Positions 23,658 through 35,507 of a DNA stretch of 64,000 nt are shown one piece after another. The notes under the pieces were generated by a model. That model was not told the origin of the DNA and searched no databases. It worked only from the letters and a program-made list of their open reading frames with translations. Source of the stretch: Coprinopsis marcescibilis (Eukaryota; Basidiomycota; Agaricomycetes; Agaricales; Psathyrellaceae); NCBI GenBank assembly GCA_004369085.1, contig ML210244.1:40322-104321 (forward strand). The letters run 5' to 3'. The first letter of the stretch is position 1, and each line of letters opens with the position of its first letter. The position numbers were made by a program, and so were the translations under genes.

Positions 23658-24932
23658 ATGGCTTCAATCTGGACAAAGGAGTACAGGAACCAGTACGGTC
23701 TAGCCTACGCGAAAGCAGAGTACGCCAACTATGTGATTACTATATTCGCTGCAGGCAAGTTCTTAGATTACGTGGTATTTCTCATTTTAGCTTACGCGTG
23801 GATCAAAGGGATACAGTTTTTCATGACCTCCTACGGTCTAGTTGTCTTCTTTGAGACGCCTCCGGGGAAGCGAAAGGGGAGAGGGCCATATATAATCACT
23901 GGCTGCCTAATCTTTGTTCTCTTTACTGTCTCTGCTTGCATAGACATCATCAAACCATTTGGCGCTCTGTTGGAGGCCTCTGATGGTCTTGAGTATATGG
24001 AAGTAATTTTCTCTGACCTCGCGACCTGGAAGCACATCGTCAACGACGTTTCTATATCGCTCGTCTTCGTCCTTGGGGATGGACTCTTGGTATGTAACAT
24101 TTTCCTGATAGAAGTCAGTTACAGTACCTGATCATGCATACTCACAGCTGTATCGCTGCTACTTAATGTTCATTGGCTCGTGGTGGGTTTTAGTTGCTCC
24201 AGTGCTCACGTATCTCTCAAGTATAGGTGAGTAAATACCTACGAAAGTGTGCTTGTCGATAATGAACGCCCCAAGCCTTGAGCATTTCTCTGCTATGTCC
24301 ATTACCCGCCGGAATTGTCACATCAATGGAGACCCTCCGCAACATTCTCAGCGTTGTCACAAACATCTTTGTCACCTCTATTATCTCCTACCGTATTGTG
24401 GCAACTCACAGAGAGGTAGCAAAAGCTTTACCAGGGCAACATCTGGCCATGTACACTACTGCGCTCCGAGTTCTACTTGAGTCGGCACTACCCCTGTCAA
24501 TTGCGGGCATAGTCCAGGCAGCGATCCATGTCGTTCCATTGGCAAGTGGACCTGGCAGAATACGAGACTATACCGGAGACGCAAGAGCCTTGCTGGTGGC
24601 AGGTCACACAGTCTCAGCTGTATACTACGCGTTGCAGGTGCGTATTACTCCTCTCACGCACATCCGTCACTAGCACTGATCGTCTCGGTGTACAGGCTAT
24701 AGCTCCTCAACTGATTATTTTCCGGGTTACAACTGGAAGGTCTTGGGCACAAACTGGTGGCTCACGCGATGCTGAAGCTTTCTCCCGCTCCCTCGCGTTC
24801 AACCAGAACCCACTGTCAAGAGACTCCCATATGGTATCCAGGGGATCTCTCAGCAGGACCGATCGTGATATAGTGGAAGAGGCCCGTCCAGAATACGAGG
24901 CCAATGGGAAGTTTGGGAAGTGGTATATCTAA
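23658..24932 (+). CDS. Seven-TM fungal membrane protein, 5 exons, 351 aa
   Basis: Exons 23658-23754, 23809-24089, 24148-24226, 24276-24637 and 24696-24932 join in frame to 351 residues. Landmarks shared with the paralogue at 47954-49250: WTKEYRNQYGLAYAKAEYA near the start, FFETPPGKRKGRG after TM2, VFVLGDGLL/LYRCYLMF spanning an intron, SIISYRIVATHREVAKA in a cytoplasmic loop, and the family end QAIAPQLIIFRVTTGRSW. About seven hydrophobic segments. It belongs to an abundant, uncharacterised Agaricomycete membrane family; receptor or transporter roles are not established. The first intron would use a GC donor (GCAG/GCAAGT) and is 54 nt with no stop, so an 18-residue longer reading is also possible. 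The serine-rich tail is probably cytoplasmic. Confidence 0.8.
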
Positions 24933-25975
24933 AGTGTGTCCAGAGACTCGGACGCCAAGCTGTGGCCGGGCGGTCTTAATTGCGCTCGAGCGATGTTGTC
25001 GTCTTTACATAACTCCAACGTGAACCAATACACTCTTCAGTTCGACATCCACGATACTCCTCACTCGGCTCTATCAGCCCGGCCTGTCACTTCATCATGT
25101 GAAACTGAAATGGTCTCTTCGGACTGTTCGCGTGGCTGGACATGATCGACTACCAACGTGACTCTATAGAACTATACCACTTTGTGAACGGCGCTCCATA
25201 TCCGCCCTTCCAAAGAGCTTTTGAGCCAGCTATCTGATAAGCTTCTTACTACTTTGCTTGGGCCTCGATAGCCTGGAGGATAGAGCTACTATTGAACAAT
25301 GCCTTACAGTGACTTCAGAGTGATATATCTCATGGTGTGCTTTATCATGGCAGTGAATACCCTGCCCAGTATCGACCATGTGCATGCCTGCGCAGCACAT
25401 CTCCTCGGCTATTCAATTTCCGTAGCACAGGATATCCTTTTCTCAGTGGGCATGCCCGCGCATCCTGTCTCCTCGGATGTGATGTGCGGATGTTTTCGCT
25501 TTCTCGCTTTCTCATAAAAGGCTTAGGAAATACGATAAACGCCTTTGTTCTTGAATATTTATTTCCGAGCGCAACCGTCCAAGTTAGAATATTATGAGCG
25601 TATAGGCGGTGGAAAATCTTTGAGCATGTACCTAAAACATAGGCTATATTGAAGCGATTTTCAAGCCTTGGAATTTGGCTGGCCGCTTGCCTTGGCCACT
25701 CAAACACAGCCTTCGGCGAACGCCGAGAGACATGGTCGTGAGGTTAGGGTTTGTTCTTGTCAACCCTCGCAAACTCGCGGGGTAAAACACCTTCATTCTC
25801 CTCCACTTTCGTCGATTCCATTCTGGCGATATATATCCAACTGCTATACATTGAAAATAACAACGTGACATCAGAAGTCAACCTTGAAAGACTGCCATCA
25901 CGATAAAGCATTTGTCGAGAGCAAATTCGAATATTCGCCTTTGTCGGAGGTCAGCCAGGAGATTCTTAGGAGACG
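24933..25975. other. Intergenic, nothing recognised
   Basis: About 1 kb between the 7TM gene and the NOPCHAP1-like gene. No supported gene or repeat. Confidence 0.4.
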
Positions 25976-26809
25976 ATGCCCGAATGTCTTGATGTAGAAG
26001 ATGAAGAGGCGAGGCAACAGCGACTTCGTAAGTCCTAATGTTAACATTTTATGCTCGCGTGTGACCTCGAATCTTTGTCTTAGAAACTGCTTTGGAAAAT
26101 CTCAACGCTAGCTCTCCACCCCCACCATACGCAGGCGCTTCTCTCTCTACCCTTGCAGCTGGATCCTTGCCTGGTAGTGCTCCCTACGAAGTTAAAACCA
26201 ACACCGAACGTGCGTACTTTTACCATTCACGTATCAGAAAACTCAAAACGACTCGTTCGTCCTTCCAGTGCTCGCTCGGATCCAAGAATTTCTCCCGCAA
26301 TTGCACGCATCAAACCAAGAGCTCCTTCAACGTGCTCGAACGGACCCAAACAGTGTCGATATTGAACATATCTCGGAGGATGTGGATAAAGTCATAGAGA
26401 TGGTTCGCATCCTAAGTCCTCACTTCCGACTCCGAATTTTCGCTCATGTAATATTTACTAGAAACTGGGCTTAGGCGTGTTTCAAGAAAAGCGGCGTCGC
26501 CGGAGTAAAACCGCGGATAACGAAGACGCGGAGATGTCTTCATCATGCTCGTCCTCGTCTTCATCATGCTCATCATCATCATCGAGTTCATCATCCTGCT
26601 CTTCTTCGTCTTCGTCAGATTCTTCAGATGGAGACGACAGTGACAGTGACAGCGATTCCTCCTCATCCAATAATGCCGAAGCCAAAGCGGCTCGCCTAAT
26701 TCGTGCTCTACCCAAACGAATTCGAAAGGGCGGCGAAGCCACGAAGCCTACTATCACAGTATTGCATGAAGAGTCATTTGAGGAGAAGGAATGTTCAAAG
26801 GAGGGCTGA
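25976..26809 (+). CDS. NOPCHAP1-like (DUF4598) protein, 4 exons, 219 aa
   Basis: Exons 25976-26027, 26084-26209, 26269-26402 and 26462-26809 join in frame. The conserved core is LLARIQEFLPQLHASNQELL, DPNSVDIEHISEDVDKVIEM and KLGLGVFQEK, the arrangement of the NOPCHAP1/DUF4598 family. In animals and yeast these proteins help load NOP58 during box C/D snoRNP assembly. A low-complexity tail follows: a long Ser run with a few Cys, then Asp-Ser acidic repeats and a basic patch (RLIRALPKRIRKGG). The Ser/Asp tail is probably phosphorylated and nuclear, which is inference. This appears to be a single-copy housekeeping gene inside an otherwise duplicated accessory region. Confidence 0.7.
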
Positions 26810-27575
26810 ATATATGAGGAACGTACGTGGTCGCTTCTCATTTACGATCTTGCGGACACACCCTGAATATCAGAAGAAGATACTCGCCTTTATCATCCAG
26901 AACTCTGCAGGGGCTGTTACGGAACCGACTAAACCGGATCCTCGCACTCTTCAGACACCGAAGCGCTTCCCACAACGTAAATCATCTTAGCAGCATTGCC
27001 GTCCTCTCAGGAGAACTACACCGGCGCCCCATTCTCTCCATATCCCCATTATCGCCGTATGTTTTCAAACTTGGGTCGAGCTTTGGATTTCGGGGTCCAT
27101 TTGTTCGTTGAGGCCACTTTTACAATATGCCACAATATCCTTCAAAATCCAGCATCATCAACATTTGCTGGCCCAGACGCCTTTGAGCTGATTTTAGGGA
27201 TTTGGCTAGTCGGCGTGCTTCAAACTCGGTTCTTGTGACTGGTAAAGAGGATACGGCCGGTGCACCCTGTGCTAATATCCTCCTCTAGATTCACTTCTCA
27301 TTGATCTGTACCTGAAATATCAAAAGGTTACTCGCTTTTTTGACTCCTTTATGTTTTTATCATCAGCAGGGCGATGGTAACGGAGACCGCCCATTTGCTC
27401 TGCTCGTATGTGGTGACACTGGTATCCTGGAATGCCGGCTGGAATTATCCGCGGTTCGCTTATATGTGATCAAATATAGTTCATGGGCGCCCTCTTGGCC
27501 ATATGGTGCCTCCGACTATTGCATAAGGATCAGTTCCCTCATGCCGCCCACGACACACACAGATCTAATCCTCCG
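26810..27575. other. Intergenic, nothing recognised
   Basis: Short frames only. A promoter-like TATA box of gene D ends this stretch. Confidence 0.4.
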
Positions 27576-27583
27576 TATATAAG
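27576..27583 (+). promoter_or_regulatory. TATA box of thaumatin-like/lectin gene D
   Basis: TATATAAG 57 bp upstream of the ATG at 27633. Confidence 0.65.
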
Positions 27584-27632
27584 GTATATGTGAATGTCCG
27601 AAACATCTTCAGTCCATCCCTACTATTCAGCG

Positions 27633-28956
27633 ATGCTCTCTTCGTTCGCCCTCCTTGTGCTCGCGGCCCTCCCCAGCCATGTCTTGGGTGTCAGGCGTTT
27701 CGAGATCGTGAACAACTGCCCTCTCCCTGTCGACGTATACATGAACTCGAATAACGAAGGGACGTTAAGCGCGACTGGCGGAAGCATGGTTAGGAATTTA
27801 CGCGACGCCTGGAGTGGACACATATACTCCGACTTCAACTTGGGTAGTTGGGATGGCACTGGGACTGTGCGTGCTGGGTTCTATGGACCAGTAGGTTACT
27901 TTTCTCCGCTGCTGCTGGAATACCTGCTGACGTCTCATCGCCTGTTTAGGGAAATTATTACTACATCGCCCATGATCCATCTTGGCTCAATGTGGGCGTT
28001 AGCATTGTGCCCCTCAACCGCACACCTGTGAGATAATCTCGGAACGCGCGTCCTCGGAGCATGACGAGTTAACCTACGTTGGATGTGTTCTAGCAAAACG
28101 GGTTCTGCTCCACCCGTACCTGTCTGGTAAATGATTGCCCGAACTCGTTTACATCCCCGCCGTTCTCGTTCCCCCCTCCCTCTACTACCACGCCTCCCCC
28201 AACTCCCCTGTACGCTTGCGGACCGGATGACACGGGATATCGCGTTACGTGAGCGCTTACATGCCCGCTATGTCAGTTGTGCGCGCTCTAATAACTGCGA
28301 ATGTTGACAGATTCTGCCCCGATGGGACTATCCCAAACTACCAGCCTGGGCCGCGTGAAATCCACACCATCCGTTCTAACAACAAGTGTGTGGACGTAAG
28401 GGGTGGCACGCTTGCTAATGGGACGCCCATTCAGATGTAAGTCGTCTTACGCCTTGTTCCACCGTCACCGTACATGCATGAAAGCCATTCACTAACTGCA
28501 TTTGATCTGTTTCCAGCTACGACTGCAACGGAACTGGGGCACAGAGGTGGGAGATCAGGCGTGGAAGTGGACAGCAGGTCAAGCTTTCAGGGACCAACTT
28601 CTGCATTGATGCTGGAACGAGTACGATGGTGTTTTGCCTAGTCCTTCCGGGATGGCGTGGGCTGATTCCACTTGAATAGCTCCTGGAGATGGCGTCGGGA
28701 TGAAGATTTGGGAATGCTTCCCAGACATTGCCGCTCAACAGTGGATCTACACCGCGGAGAACTCCATCCGGCTTGCTGGCACGAGTGAGTTTCGCTCTTT
28801 GGTTATAATCTGCGTTTTTGCAACTGACAAACTGTGCTCGCGGTAGATTTCTGTCTTGATTTGACGGCAGGCCTTTTGACGAATGGGAACCAGCTTCAGA
28901 CGTGGACGTGTGCTGGCCCACCTAACTTGAACCTAAGCCAGCTTTGGACTATCTAG
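27633..28956 (+). CDS. Secreted thaumatin-like + ricin-B-type lectin protein, paralogue D
   Basis: Seven exons give 311 residues in frame: 27633-27890, 27950-28027, 28094-28248, 28311-28436, 28517-28620, 28680-28784 and 28847-28956. Intron positions and phases are the same as in paralogue B. Signal peptide MLSSFALLVLAALPSHVLG; N-domain FEIVNNCPLPVDVYMN, DAWSGHIYSDFN, GTVRAGFYGP, YYYIAHDPSWLNVGVSI. A Cys/Pro-rich segment (NGFCSTRTCLVNDC, then PPFSFPPPSTTTPPPTPLYAC) leads to TGYRVTFCP. The beta-trefoil has GAQRW, AAQQW and LSQLW as its three QxW sites. Predicted secreted carbohydrate-binding protein. It is the best-preserved copy together with B. Confidence 0.85.
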
Positions 28957-29750
28957 GCGAGCTGCGTGGCATGTTGTTGGAACTCGGAGGTGTGGATGGC
29001 TAGATAACTTGGGTAGATTAGGCCTGGGCTTTGATAATCCGATTCTTTACGGGACCTCACTGAATCTCATGGTTGACGACTGCCCGAGCTTCCACGACGA
29101 TGGTGTTTTTTACCTTCCTCAGGCTAATTACAGTTACACTACCCACCAATGCGCCCGAGTTCGACCCCCAGACGCGCCGAATTATAGATTTTCATATTAC
29201 TTCTCCCTTAGACCTCGCATACTCTTATACCCGAGCTTCAAGCCTCATATCGTGAGAGTCGAAGTCCCGGGCGCTAAGAACGACTCCTTGAAGTTCAAGC
29301 GCAGAAGCGAAGTGGCTGTGTGGCTGTGTGGCAGTGTGTAGGTCGAAAGCGGCCTGGGAATGAGAGTCGGCGATCACCGATCAGCAATTATTTGGTTGTC
29401 GCCATATGTGGTTGGAGTTAGACACTCACAGTCGCTATTCAGAAATCCAGCCATTCACTGCGAACACACCCATCCACCATTACTCTATGTTCTTTAACTT
29501 CTTTCGCTTGTAATACCACTGAGAAACCAGGGCTACCGAAAACTACACAAACAACCGCGAGGAACGATGATACGCTCACGATCTAGTGTACGTGGACCAG
29601 TTTACTATCTTATTCAGGGTGTATGTGTAAATTGAAGATAGATCTTTAGTCCTGTATATGTGACACATGCATATGCATGTCGTCGAAAATGTATGGCATT
29701 GCTGGCTAAACGAGCCCCAACGACCATAATTATAACGCGCACGATTCGAC
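28957..29750. other. Intergenic, nothing recognised
   Basis: No supported gene. A small frame at 29009-29341 (+) has no recognisable features or paralogue. Confidence 0.4.
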
Positions 29751-30806
29751 ATGACGTACGTACCACTTCATACCTGGTTTGCAAGCTATTAACTCCTGCT
29801 TTAGGCTACCGCTAAAAGTAAGAAGAACTCTCCAGAAGAAGATACCTCTCCAGTTCAACGATATAGGCGGCAAAGTTCGTACCGGGGAACACCCACCCGT
29901 TATCTCACAACACTCGACCCCAGGAGGCTGACCCCTTCCGAATACTTCGACATCAGCAACCTTACGAAGCCGTCTATGCGAATCATACCTGAAGGAGGCG
30001 ATTTATCGACGATGGCCACCGTTTTGATGCGCTATACCGACCTAAAGGGGCCCACACGCGTCGTGTGCAGCAGATTCCCGCCGAACAGCAAAGGGTTTTT
30101 CTACCTGTACGCCCCTCAAGACGAAAAGGGGCGGATTCTACCAACCGCACAGCTTCGGTTTCGGTTACTTGATTCCCCAGAACCGGAACGATTCTCAGAG
30201 GGCACGGATCTCCTTCAGCCAACAGGAGAGGTATGGGCGGAATCGCTGGCCAAACTTTTCCGATACCCGACATATCAACCTCTCCTCCGAGTAATGGTGC
30301 AAGACGGGTCTCTGCCAAAGCACGTATACGATCGAGTGGAACAGCTGGTTCTGAAGAGGACGGGGGGCCTCAATCGTTTTGACGAAGAGTTTTTCATGGA
30401 CTTTGGGATGACAAAGAAGAGCATTGGTTGCGGAGACAAGGCATTGGATATAAGGCCAAGGCCCAGTGTAGCGTTGAATGGTGTGCTCAAATACTCTGGT
30501 AAGCCTCCTTCTTCCCAGCCTCAGTTTCAGATTAATTGGTTTCTTCCCGCAGGAACGGGAGTGGTTCGACTCGAGCGAGCCTCGCCTGACGACTACAACA
30601 CCCTAGTAATGCGAGTTATGGAGGTTCTCACTCCTCCAAATCCTGAAGATAAGTATTTTCAGAAGGAAGGAGAATTGCTGAAATGGTACCACCCGACGGA
30701 TGCGAAGGAAGTTGTATGGTATAAAAAGCCTAGGTACCCCATTCCGCGGGAGCTTTTTGAGCAACTGCCCATCGCAAGAGCTGGTGAGCTTCACGCAGGA
30801 GTATGA
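29751..30806 (+). CDS. Uncharacterised Agaricomycete family protein, member 1 of 3
   Basis: Main exon from 29805, with a likely tiny first exon ATGACGTAC (29751-29759) and an internal 54-nt intron at about 30500-30553. Conserved blocks shared with the genes at 45242 (-) and 51881 (+): TLDPRRLTPSEYFDISNL, SRFPPNSKGFFYLYAP, LRFRLLDSP, FSEGTDLLQPTGEVW, YPTYQPLLRVMVQDG, and after the intron GTGVVRLERAS...VMRVMEVLTPP. The first exon is weakly supported; if wrong, the ATG at 29976 would leave out the first conserved block. No signal peptide or membrane span. Function unknown, and I know of no characterised member. The 54-nt intron has no stop and is a multiple of three, so a retained form would add 18 residues. 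Confidence 0.65.
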
Positions 30807-31490
30807 TGTGTCCCTGTCGATACTTCGCTTGCCTCCTTGTCGTTGACCTTGCTCATACCTCGCAGAAGCATGAATTAAATGTTCGTTTGGGTCTTGTACA
30901 TATTAAGTAAATCAAGGTCTCGCAGCAGGAGCGACGGAGATTATTCCTGGCGTTGGGAATATCTGGTAAGCCTATAACGATGAATTGATCAGCAGGGCCT
31001 CTATCTAGAACGAAGGAGTGGGTGCACGATCGAACAGGGCATTTTTGTGTTGGTGGCGGATTTTGGGGCAATCTGAGATCCTTGTTCAAGGTCCTGCTAA
31101 ATCCTTGATAACCCAGGTTTTCGGGGTAGACACCTTTGTGAAGTATGTGTTGGATCGTAAGTGGTTATGGCGCATTGCTGGCTGAGATAGGCTTGGCGCT
31201 AATTGCGCAGATGGATCTGTGTTGTACACTGTGACTGGCCCAGGTACGAAAGGGCTGGGAAAGCTCCCTGAGGCTGCGTGCTTGGAATGTACTCAGAGGA
31301 TCATTCCATGTGCGCCAGTTGACATGGTGGCTGTGTCGTGTCGCCTCCCTTTCATAGCCATGGGACGGACAGCTGGTCCAAAGGACAATGGTCCAAGAAT
31401 GTCCGCATCACGACGGGCCCACGGTCCATGCACTCTTCTATTGTCACGGTACCAATGCGAGGCTGTCAATGCGCGTTCCCCCCTGTGCCG
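30807..31490. other. Intergenic, nothing recognised
   Basis: No coding pattern; promoter of the small repeat protein at its end. Confidence 0.4.
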
Positions 31491-31498
31491 TATAAATA
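31491..31498 (+). promoter_or_regulatory. TATA box of the small duplicated protein
   Basis: TATAAATA 128 bp before the ATG at 31619, in the context GCCGTATAAATAG, like the boxes of the four-TM genes. Confidence 0.55.
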
Positions 31499-31618
31499 GG
31501 AATCAGATTTTGTAAACATGATCATCTCCAGCCGAATCTCCAGCCTCAACACACAGTTGCTCTAATCCCCGACTTAACTTTTTAAGCTGGTCACAGTGTA
31601 TGCTTGAGTTGATCAAAC

Positions 31619-32047
31619 ATGTATTCTACATCTTTAAGCAACGGTTCAAGAAATGGGAAGTTCTCAAAGGGATTTCCCAACAAGTTCGCTAGAGAAGCAA
31701 GTGTAGCTCCCAGTGATGCGGGGTACCACGCTGATAGCGATGAACATTCAGAGTCGGATATGGATAAATATTCGGACTTCGATGGTCCCGCATTGAGTCA
31801 ATCAAACACGACCCCTACTTCAAGTTCAAGCAATGGGAATCCATCCAAGGGACCTGCCAAAAGGTTCACTAGAGAAGCAAGTGAAGCCCCCAGTGATGTG
31901 GGGTACCAAGGTGATAATGATGAACATTCGAAGTCGGATATGTATAAGGACTTCGATGAGCCCACATTGGCCTCTCAGATCGCCCAAGCTCTTTTAGATA
32001 AACATAGCAATTGCGCGGGCAGTGCTCGGTGCTTGTGCACGACCTAA
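31619..32047 (+). CDS. Small intronless protein with an internal duplication, 142 aa
   Basis: MYSTSLSNGSRNGKF opens a single-exon frame with two copies of a roughly 50-residue unit: FAREASVAPSDAGYHADSDE with SESDMDKYSDFD, and FTREASEAPSDVGYQGDNDE with SKSDMYKDFD. It is hydrophilic, acidic and Ser-rich, with no signal peptide. The C-terminus (DKHSNCAGSARCLCTT) has three cysteines. A TATA box lies at the expected distance. I know no family for it; it could be a lineage-specific protein. The periodic protein-level conservation of the repeats supports coding status. Confidence 0.6.
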   Translation: MYSTSLSNGSRNGKFSKGFPNKFAREASVAPSDAGYHADSDEHSESDMDKYSDFDGPALSQSNTTPTSSSSNGNPSKGPAKRFTREASEAPSDVGYQGDNDEHSKSDMYKDFDEPTLASQIAQALLDKHSNCAGSARCLCTT

Positions 32048-33001
32048 TATCGTTAGTATGACAGTCTAACAGTTGCTTCTCAAACTATCATTCTATTTAT
32101 CTCTCACTCAAATTGTTATGAAACTACACTACCTGGCATTTCAACATCTATATATATCACATATACTTCCTTTAGATTGACGCCATGTGTGCAGACGATA
32201 ACGCTTCATGATCCTACCGCTTAAGGTCCCACCAAGTAGTCAGTATAGTTGGCCAATACATTTCTGAGACCCGTATCTTGTAATCATCATCCGAAAGACA
32301 GGAAAATAGACTTGCTTCCTCGGCGAAATTATACAGAATAAAAGCCTCTCCCACTCAGTTCGAGCCATTGGGTGACTACCAGTTATGAACAGAAATCGCG
32401 CTAGATAGCGCTGCTAATGGATGTTCGGCTTGTTGTGAGACCGGCTGTAATGTTAACATTACAGAATTCGACATCTTGATGGGCGCTGGGACTGAGTTTG
32501 ATGTCCGTTTCCAAGTTACACCCGCGAGCTGTCCATGCGATCAGAAGCGCGATCATGGGCGCTAAGCCCCGATCAACAACGCATAGCGCTGTGTTCGGGC
32601 TATCATGGGAGTCGTCAGAAGTCTTGAATATGTAGCTCTCGAGGTTAGGTGCCAAAATTACTTGACTGACTGGGAAAGCTAGAATAAGGATTGTGAGTGT
32701 GGTGATAAATTTAATTGCGCTAGTCGTTGGGTGCTTGTAAAACAGTAGTTATTGCTGCAGAAGGGCAATGAACATACATAGTTTATACTTTGCGTGAAGC
32801 GAAGATGACGGCTGTTTTTTGTCAATCTAAATCAAGAAATGGCATGCTATGTCGGATTTTATGGAGTCGCCGGCCACTTTTACGTCGATTGTGTACACCG
32901 TTTCACTTCACAACAGAGCGCTCCCGCAAAGACCCCCGTTGACCCCATGGTGAGTTATATCTCGGGCGCTGCCGCCCATGTCGCCGTATTACAGGAATGC
33001 G
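32048..33001. other. Duplicated non-coding flank of the four-TM array
   Basis: No intact gene. From about 32558 the sequence is repeated further down: CCCCGATCAACAACGCATAG matches 34088 onward, and TTAATTGCGCTAGTCGTTGG at 32710 recurs at 35112. A stretch near 32790-32885 matches the tandem repeats at 35600-35869. Confidence 0.5.
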
Positions 33002-33009
33002 TATAAATA
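33002..33009 (+). promoter_or_regulatory. TATA box of four-TM gene 1
   Basis: TATAAATA 115 bp before the ATG at 33117. The surrounding 60 bp (ACAATCGAAAACCCACATAA and on) are nearly identical to those before gene 2. Confidence 0.65.
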
Positions 33010-33116
33010 CAATCGAAAACCCACATAAATTCGCCAGATTCCACTTCAACTCTCCCCATACCAGAGACTCGTTAGCCGGCCTACATCCTTCATCGACGAC
33101 CCTATCACCAGAAATC

Positions 33117-33623
33117 ATGGGAGAATCAGCGCGCATTGGGTCGATCCTCGGCTTGTACTACTTCTCAATCGTCCTTGCCGTCCTCACAGTAGCCTTTTCA
33201 TTGGCCGTCTCCTTTGGCGCATCTACGCTATGGACTTCGGAAGTACTCGTGATCTTCACCCTCATTCAAGCAATCGTTGTCGTCGTCAAAACCAAGCAGC
33301 AACGCAAGAAGCCGGTCGATCCGGCTATGCCTACTCCTGGCGCAGTCCCTGGCCTCGTCACAATCTTCCTCATCACATTGCTGTGGTTGGTTCCACTCGC
33401 GTTCAACGCATTGATCCTCGCTGGAGGAGCTATTGCGGTGCAGAATGGCGCTCGCGGTGTCGGGGTTGGTGTGATATTGGGATTGGTTGGAGCAGAGGAG
33501 GCCACCATCGTCCTTCAAATCATCACCCTCCTTGTGATCTTTTTCAAGGGCATTGCGGAGCGACGGGAAGCACAGAGGGCCAAGGTCAATGCAGGTCGCG
33601 AGGCCGGAGCACTCAAAGCTTAG
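33117..33623 (+). CDS. Four-TM (MARVEL-like) membrane protein, tandem copy 1
   Basis: Single-exon frame of 168 residues, MGESARIGSILGLYYFS... to GALKA. Four hydrophobic segments (about 12-38, 42-62, 85-112 and 125-148) with a basic loop KTKQQRKKPVDP and a basic tail FKGIAERREAQRAK. There is no signal peptide and few cysteines. Its tandem neighbours at 36108, 37608 and 38715 are paralogues. Topology resembles small fungal MARVEL-like proteins; the role is unknown. The ATG was chosen because it follows the TATA box and a pyrimidine-rich leader, and the same start is conserved in all three close copies. Confidence 0.75.
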   Translation: MGESARIGSILGLYYFSIVLAVLTVAFSLAVSFGASTLWTSEVLVIFTLIQAIVVVVKTKQQRKKPVDPAMPTPGAVPGLVTIFLITLLWLVPLAFNALILAGGAIAVQNGARGVGVGVILGLVGAEEATIVLQIITLLVIFFKGIAERREAQRAKVNAGREAGALKA

Positions 33624-34259
33624 GTTTGAGCGAGGACAGTTGCGGACCGGTTTCCGCGTAGCATAGTGAAAGGCTCCTCACTTTTAATTCCCGCCTGTGT
33701 TACTTTACATAACGGAACACGTTCCTCAGTACTTGGGCGTACTTACCTCTATCCAACTCTTCGTACTTGTACTTCCCTCCTTCGTAATTTCGCTAGCCAA
33801 CTGTTTAACGTTTGCAATGATGCGAGAGTAATTAAAGTGCGCTATGTGGACAGTGGCATACATATTATACTTATACTTATACATAACACGCCTGAATTCG
33901 AACTTAACCATGGATGACCCAGAGTAATACATTTCCTGAGAACAGCCGGCAGAGCCCTGAGCCTCAGATCTATGATGATCATTTACTTTCGGAAGCTTGG
34001 GAAGTATGTAGCAGTGCGAGGTCCGGCATCTGGAATCCGTGATGAACGACGGGCGGTACAATCAAATGACCTTTATTACGGCGCTTAGCCCCGATCAATA
34101 CCGCATAGCGCTGTGTCCGGGTTATAAATGGGAGAGTTGTCAGAAGTCTTGAATATGTAGCCCCAATGTAGCCCCCGAGTGTAGGCGTCCAAATTGCTTG
34201 ATTGACTGGGAAAGCTAGAATAAGGAATGTGAGTGTGATTGGTGGATTGCGAGGCAGCA

Positions 34260-35100
34260 AAGCGAACGAGCAATGCAAACGACTACTTCGCAGTACTATT
34301 GAGGTCCGACTGTAATTCTCAGTCGGCTCAAACCTCATCCTGCTCTGATATTTTCCTTGGCTCTGAAACTCTGATTTGCACCCACCCACCGCTTCCCTTG
34401 TTTCTTTAGAATAAACTTCTTTCCGATCCAACTCATTAGCAACTCATCAGTTTCCAATGGCTAGGATCCTCTCAGCGCGTTTCAGTACATTTATCCTGTG
34501 TAGTTGCGCTTACATACCCGTTTGCAATTGCTGTGTCCACCAGTGTTCAGCGGCGCAAGTTTCAGGCTTGGCACGTCCAAACCCATGCACTTTGGGCTCG
34601 CCATGTCGAGCGACGTTCGGTAGATGGACATGATACAACAGCATGATTCGCAACCGTCATGTTATATGCACAAACCACCAAACCACAAATGTTAAGGGAG
34701 TTCCGAATCTTTCTCAAATCTTTCTTGCCACCGGGGAACCTGCCACTCCATGGCCTGCTACCCACTATGTAGCTTGTTACCCAGTGGTGACAATATCACC
34801 CTTTTGAATTAAACTTGCGTTGACAGCAGTAACACAGCAGATTCGCCTCCTCCTCCTGCGCGGCTCACGCAACAAGCATACTTGTGTGGAGTCGGAGTTG
34901 GGAGTCATATTTACGAAGATTTCCTTCCCGCCCGGGCTAGCCGTCTGGCGGTCACCTTTCACCCCACGACCTGGAGATTGGCTCGAGTCTCCTACCGGAG
35001 CCTCTCCACCCCCAAACTCACCACACAAGTGTGTTTGGGTGCACATTATATTTCTTATTCTTGCTCACAACTCAACACGGGCAAGGAACGAAAAGGGCAA
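34260..35100. other. Sequence present only in the second duplicated unit
   Basis: About 840 bp separating parts of the duplicated flank. No gene, terminal repeat or target-site duplication that I could support. It may be an old insertion, or a deletion from the first copy. Confidence 0.35.
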
Positions 35101-35507
35101 GATAAAAAAATTAATTGCGCTAGTCGTTGGGTGCTTGCAGAACAGTAGTTACTGCTGGAGAAGGGGAATGATTAATGAACATTCATAGTTTATATAGGTA
35201 AGGCCCTCAGGGCAGACATGGAGACCAATGTGATTAGGACACTGTCCGTCATAATTCAGCAACCTTCCAAATTTTATTTTATTTATGATACGGTGGCAGG
35301 CGCCCTCGCAGTAACAATTCAAGTGCTGGCTAATGTGACTTGAGTTTCCAGTGATCAAGAATATCTTTGTATTTAACATGCCTTTGTAGCCCTCTCGCAC
35401 AACCTATGTATACTGTGCTGCTACAAGGATATGTATATGTTCCACAAATTCTGAGGAGTACCTGAGGAGTACCCGACACTTGTCAAAAAGTGGAGCAAAT
35501 GACAGAT

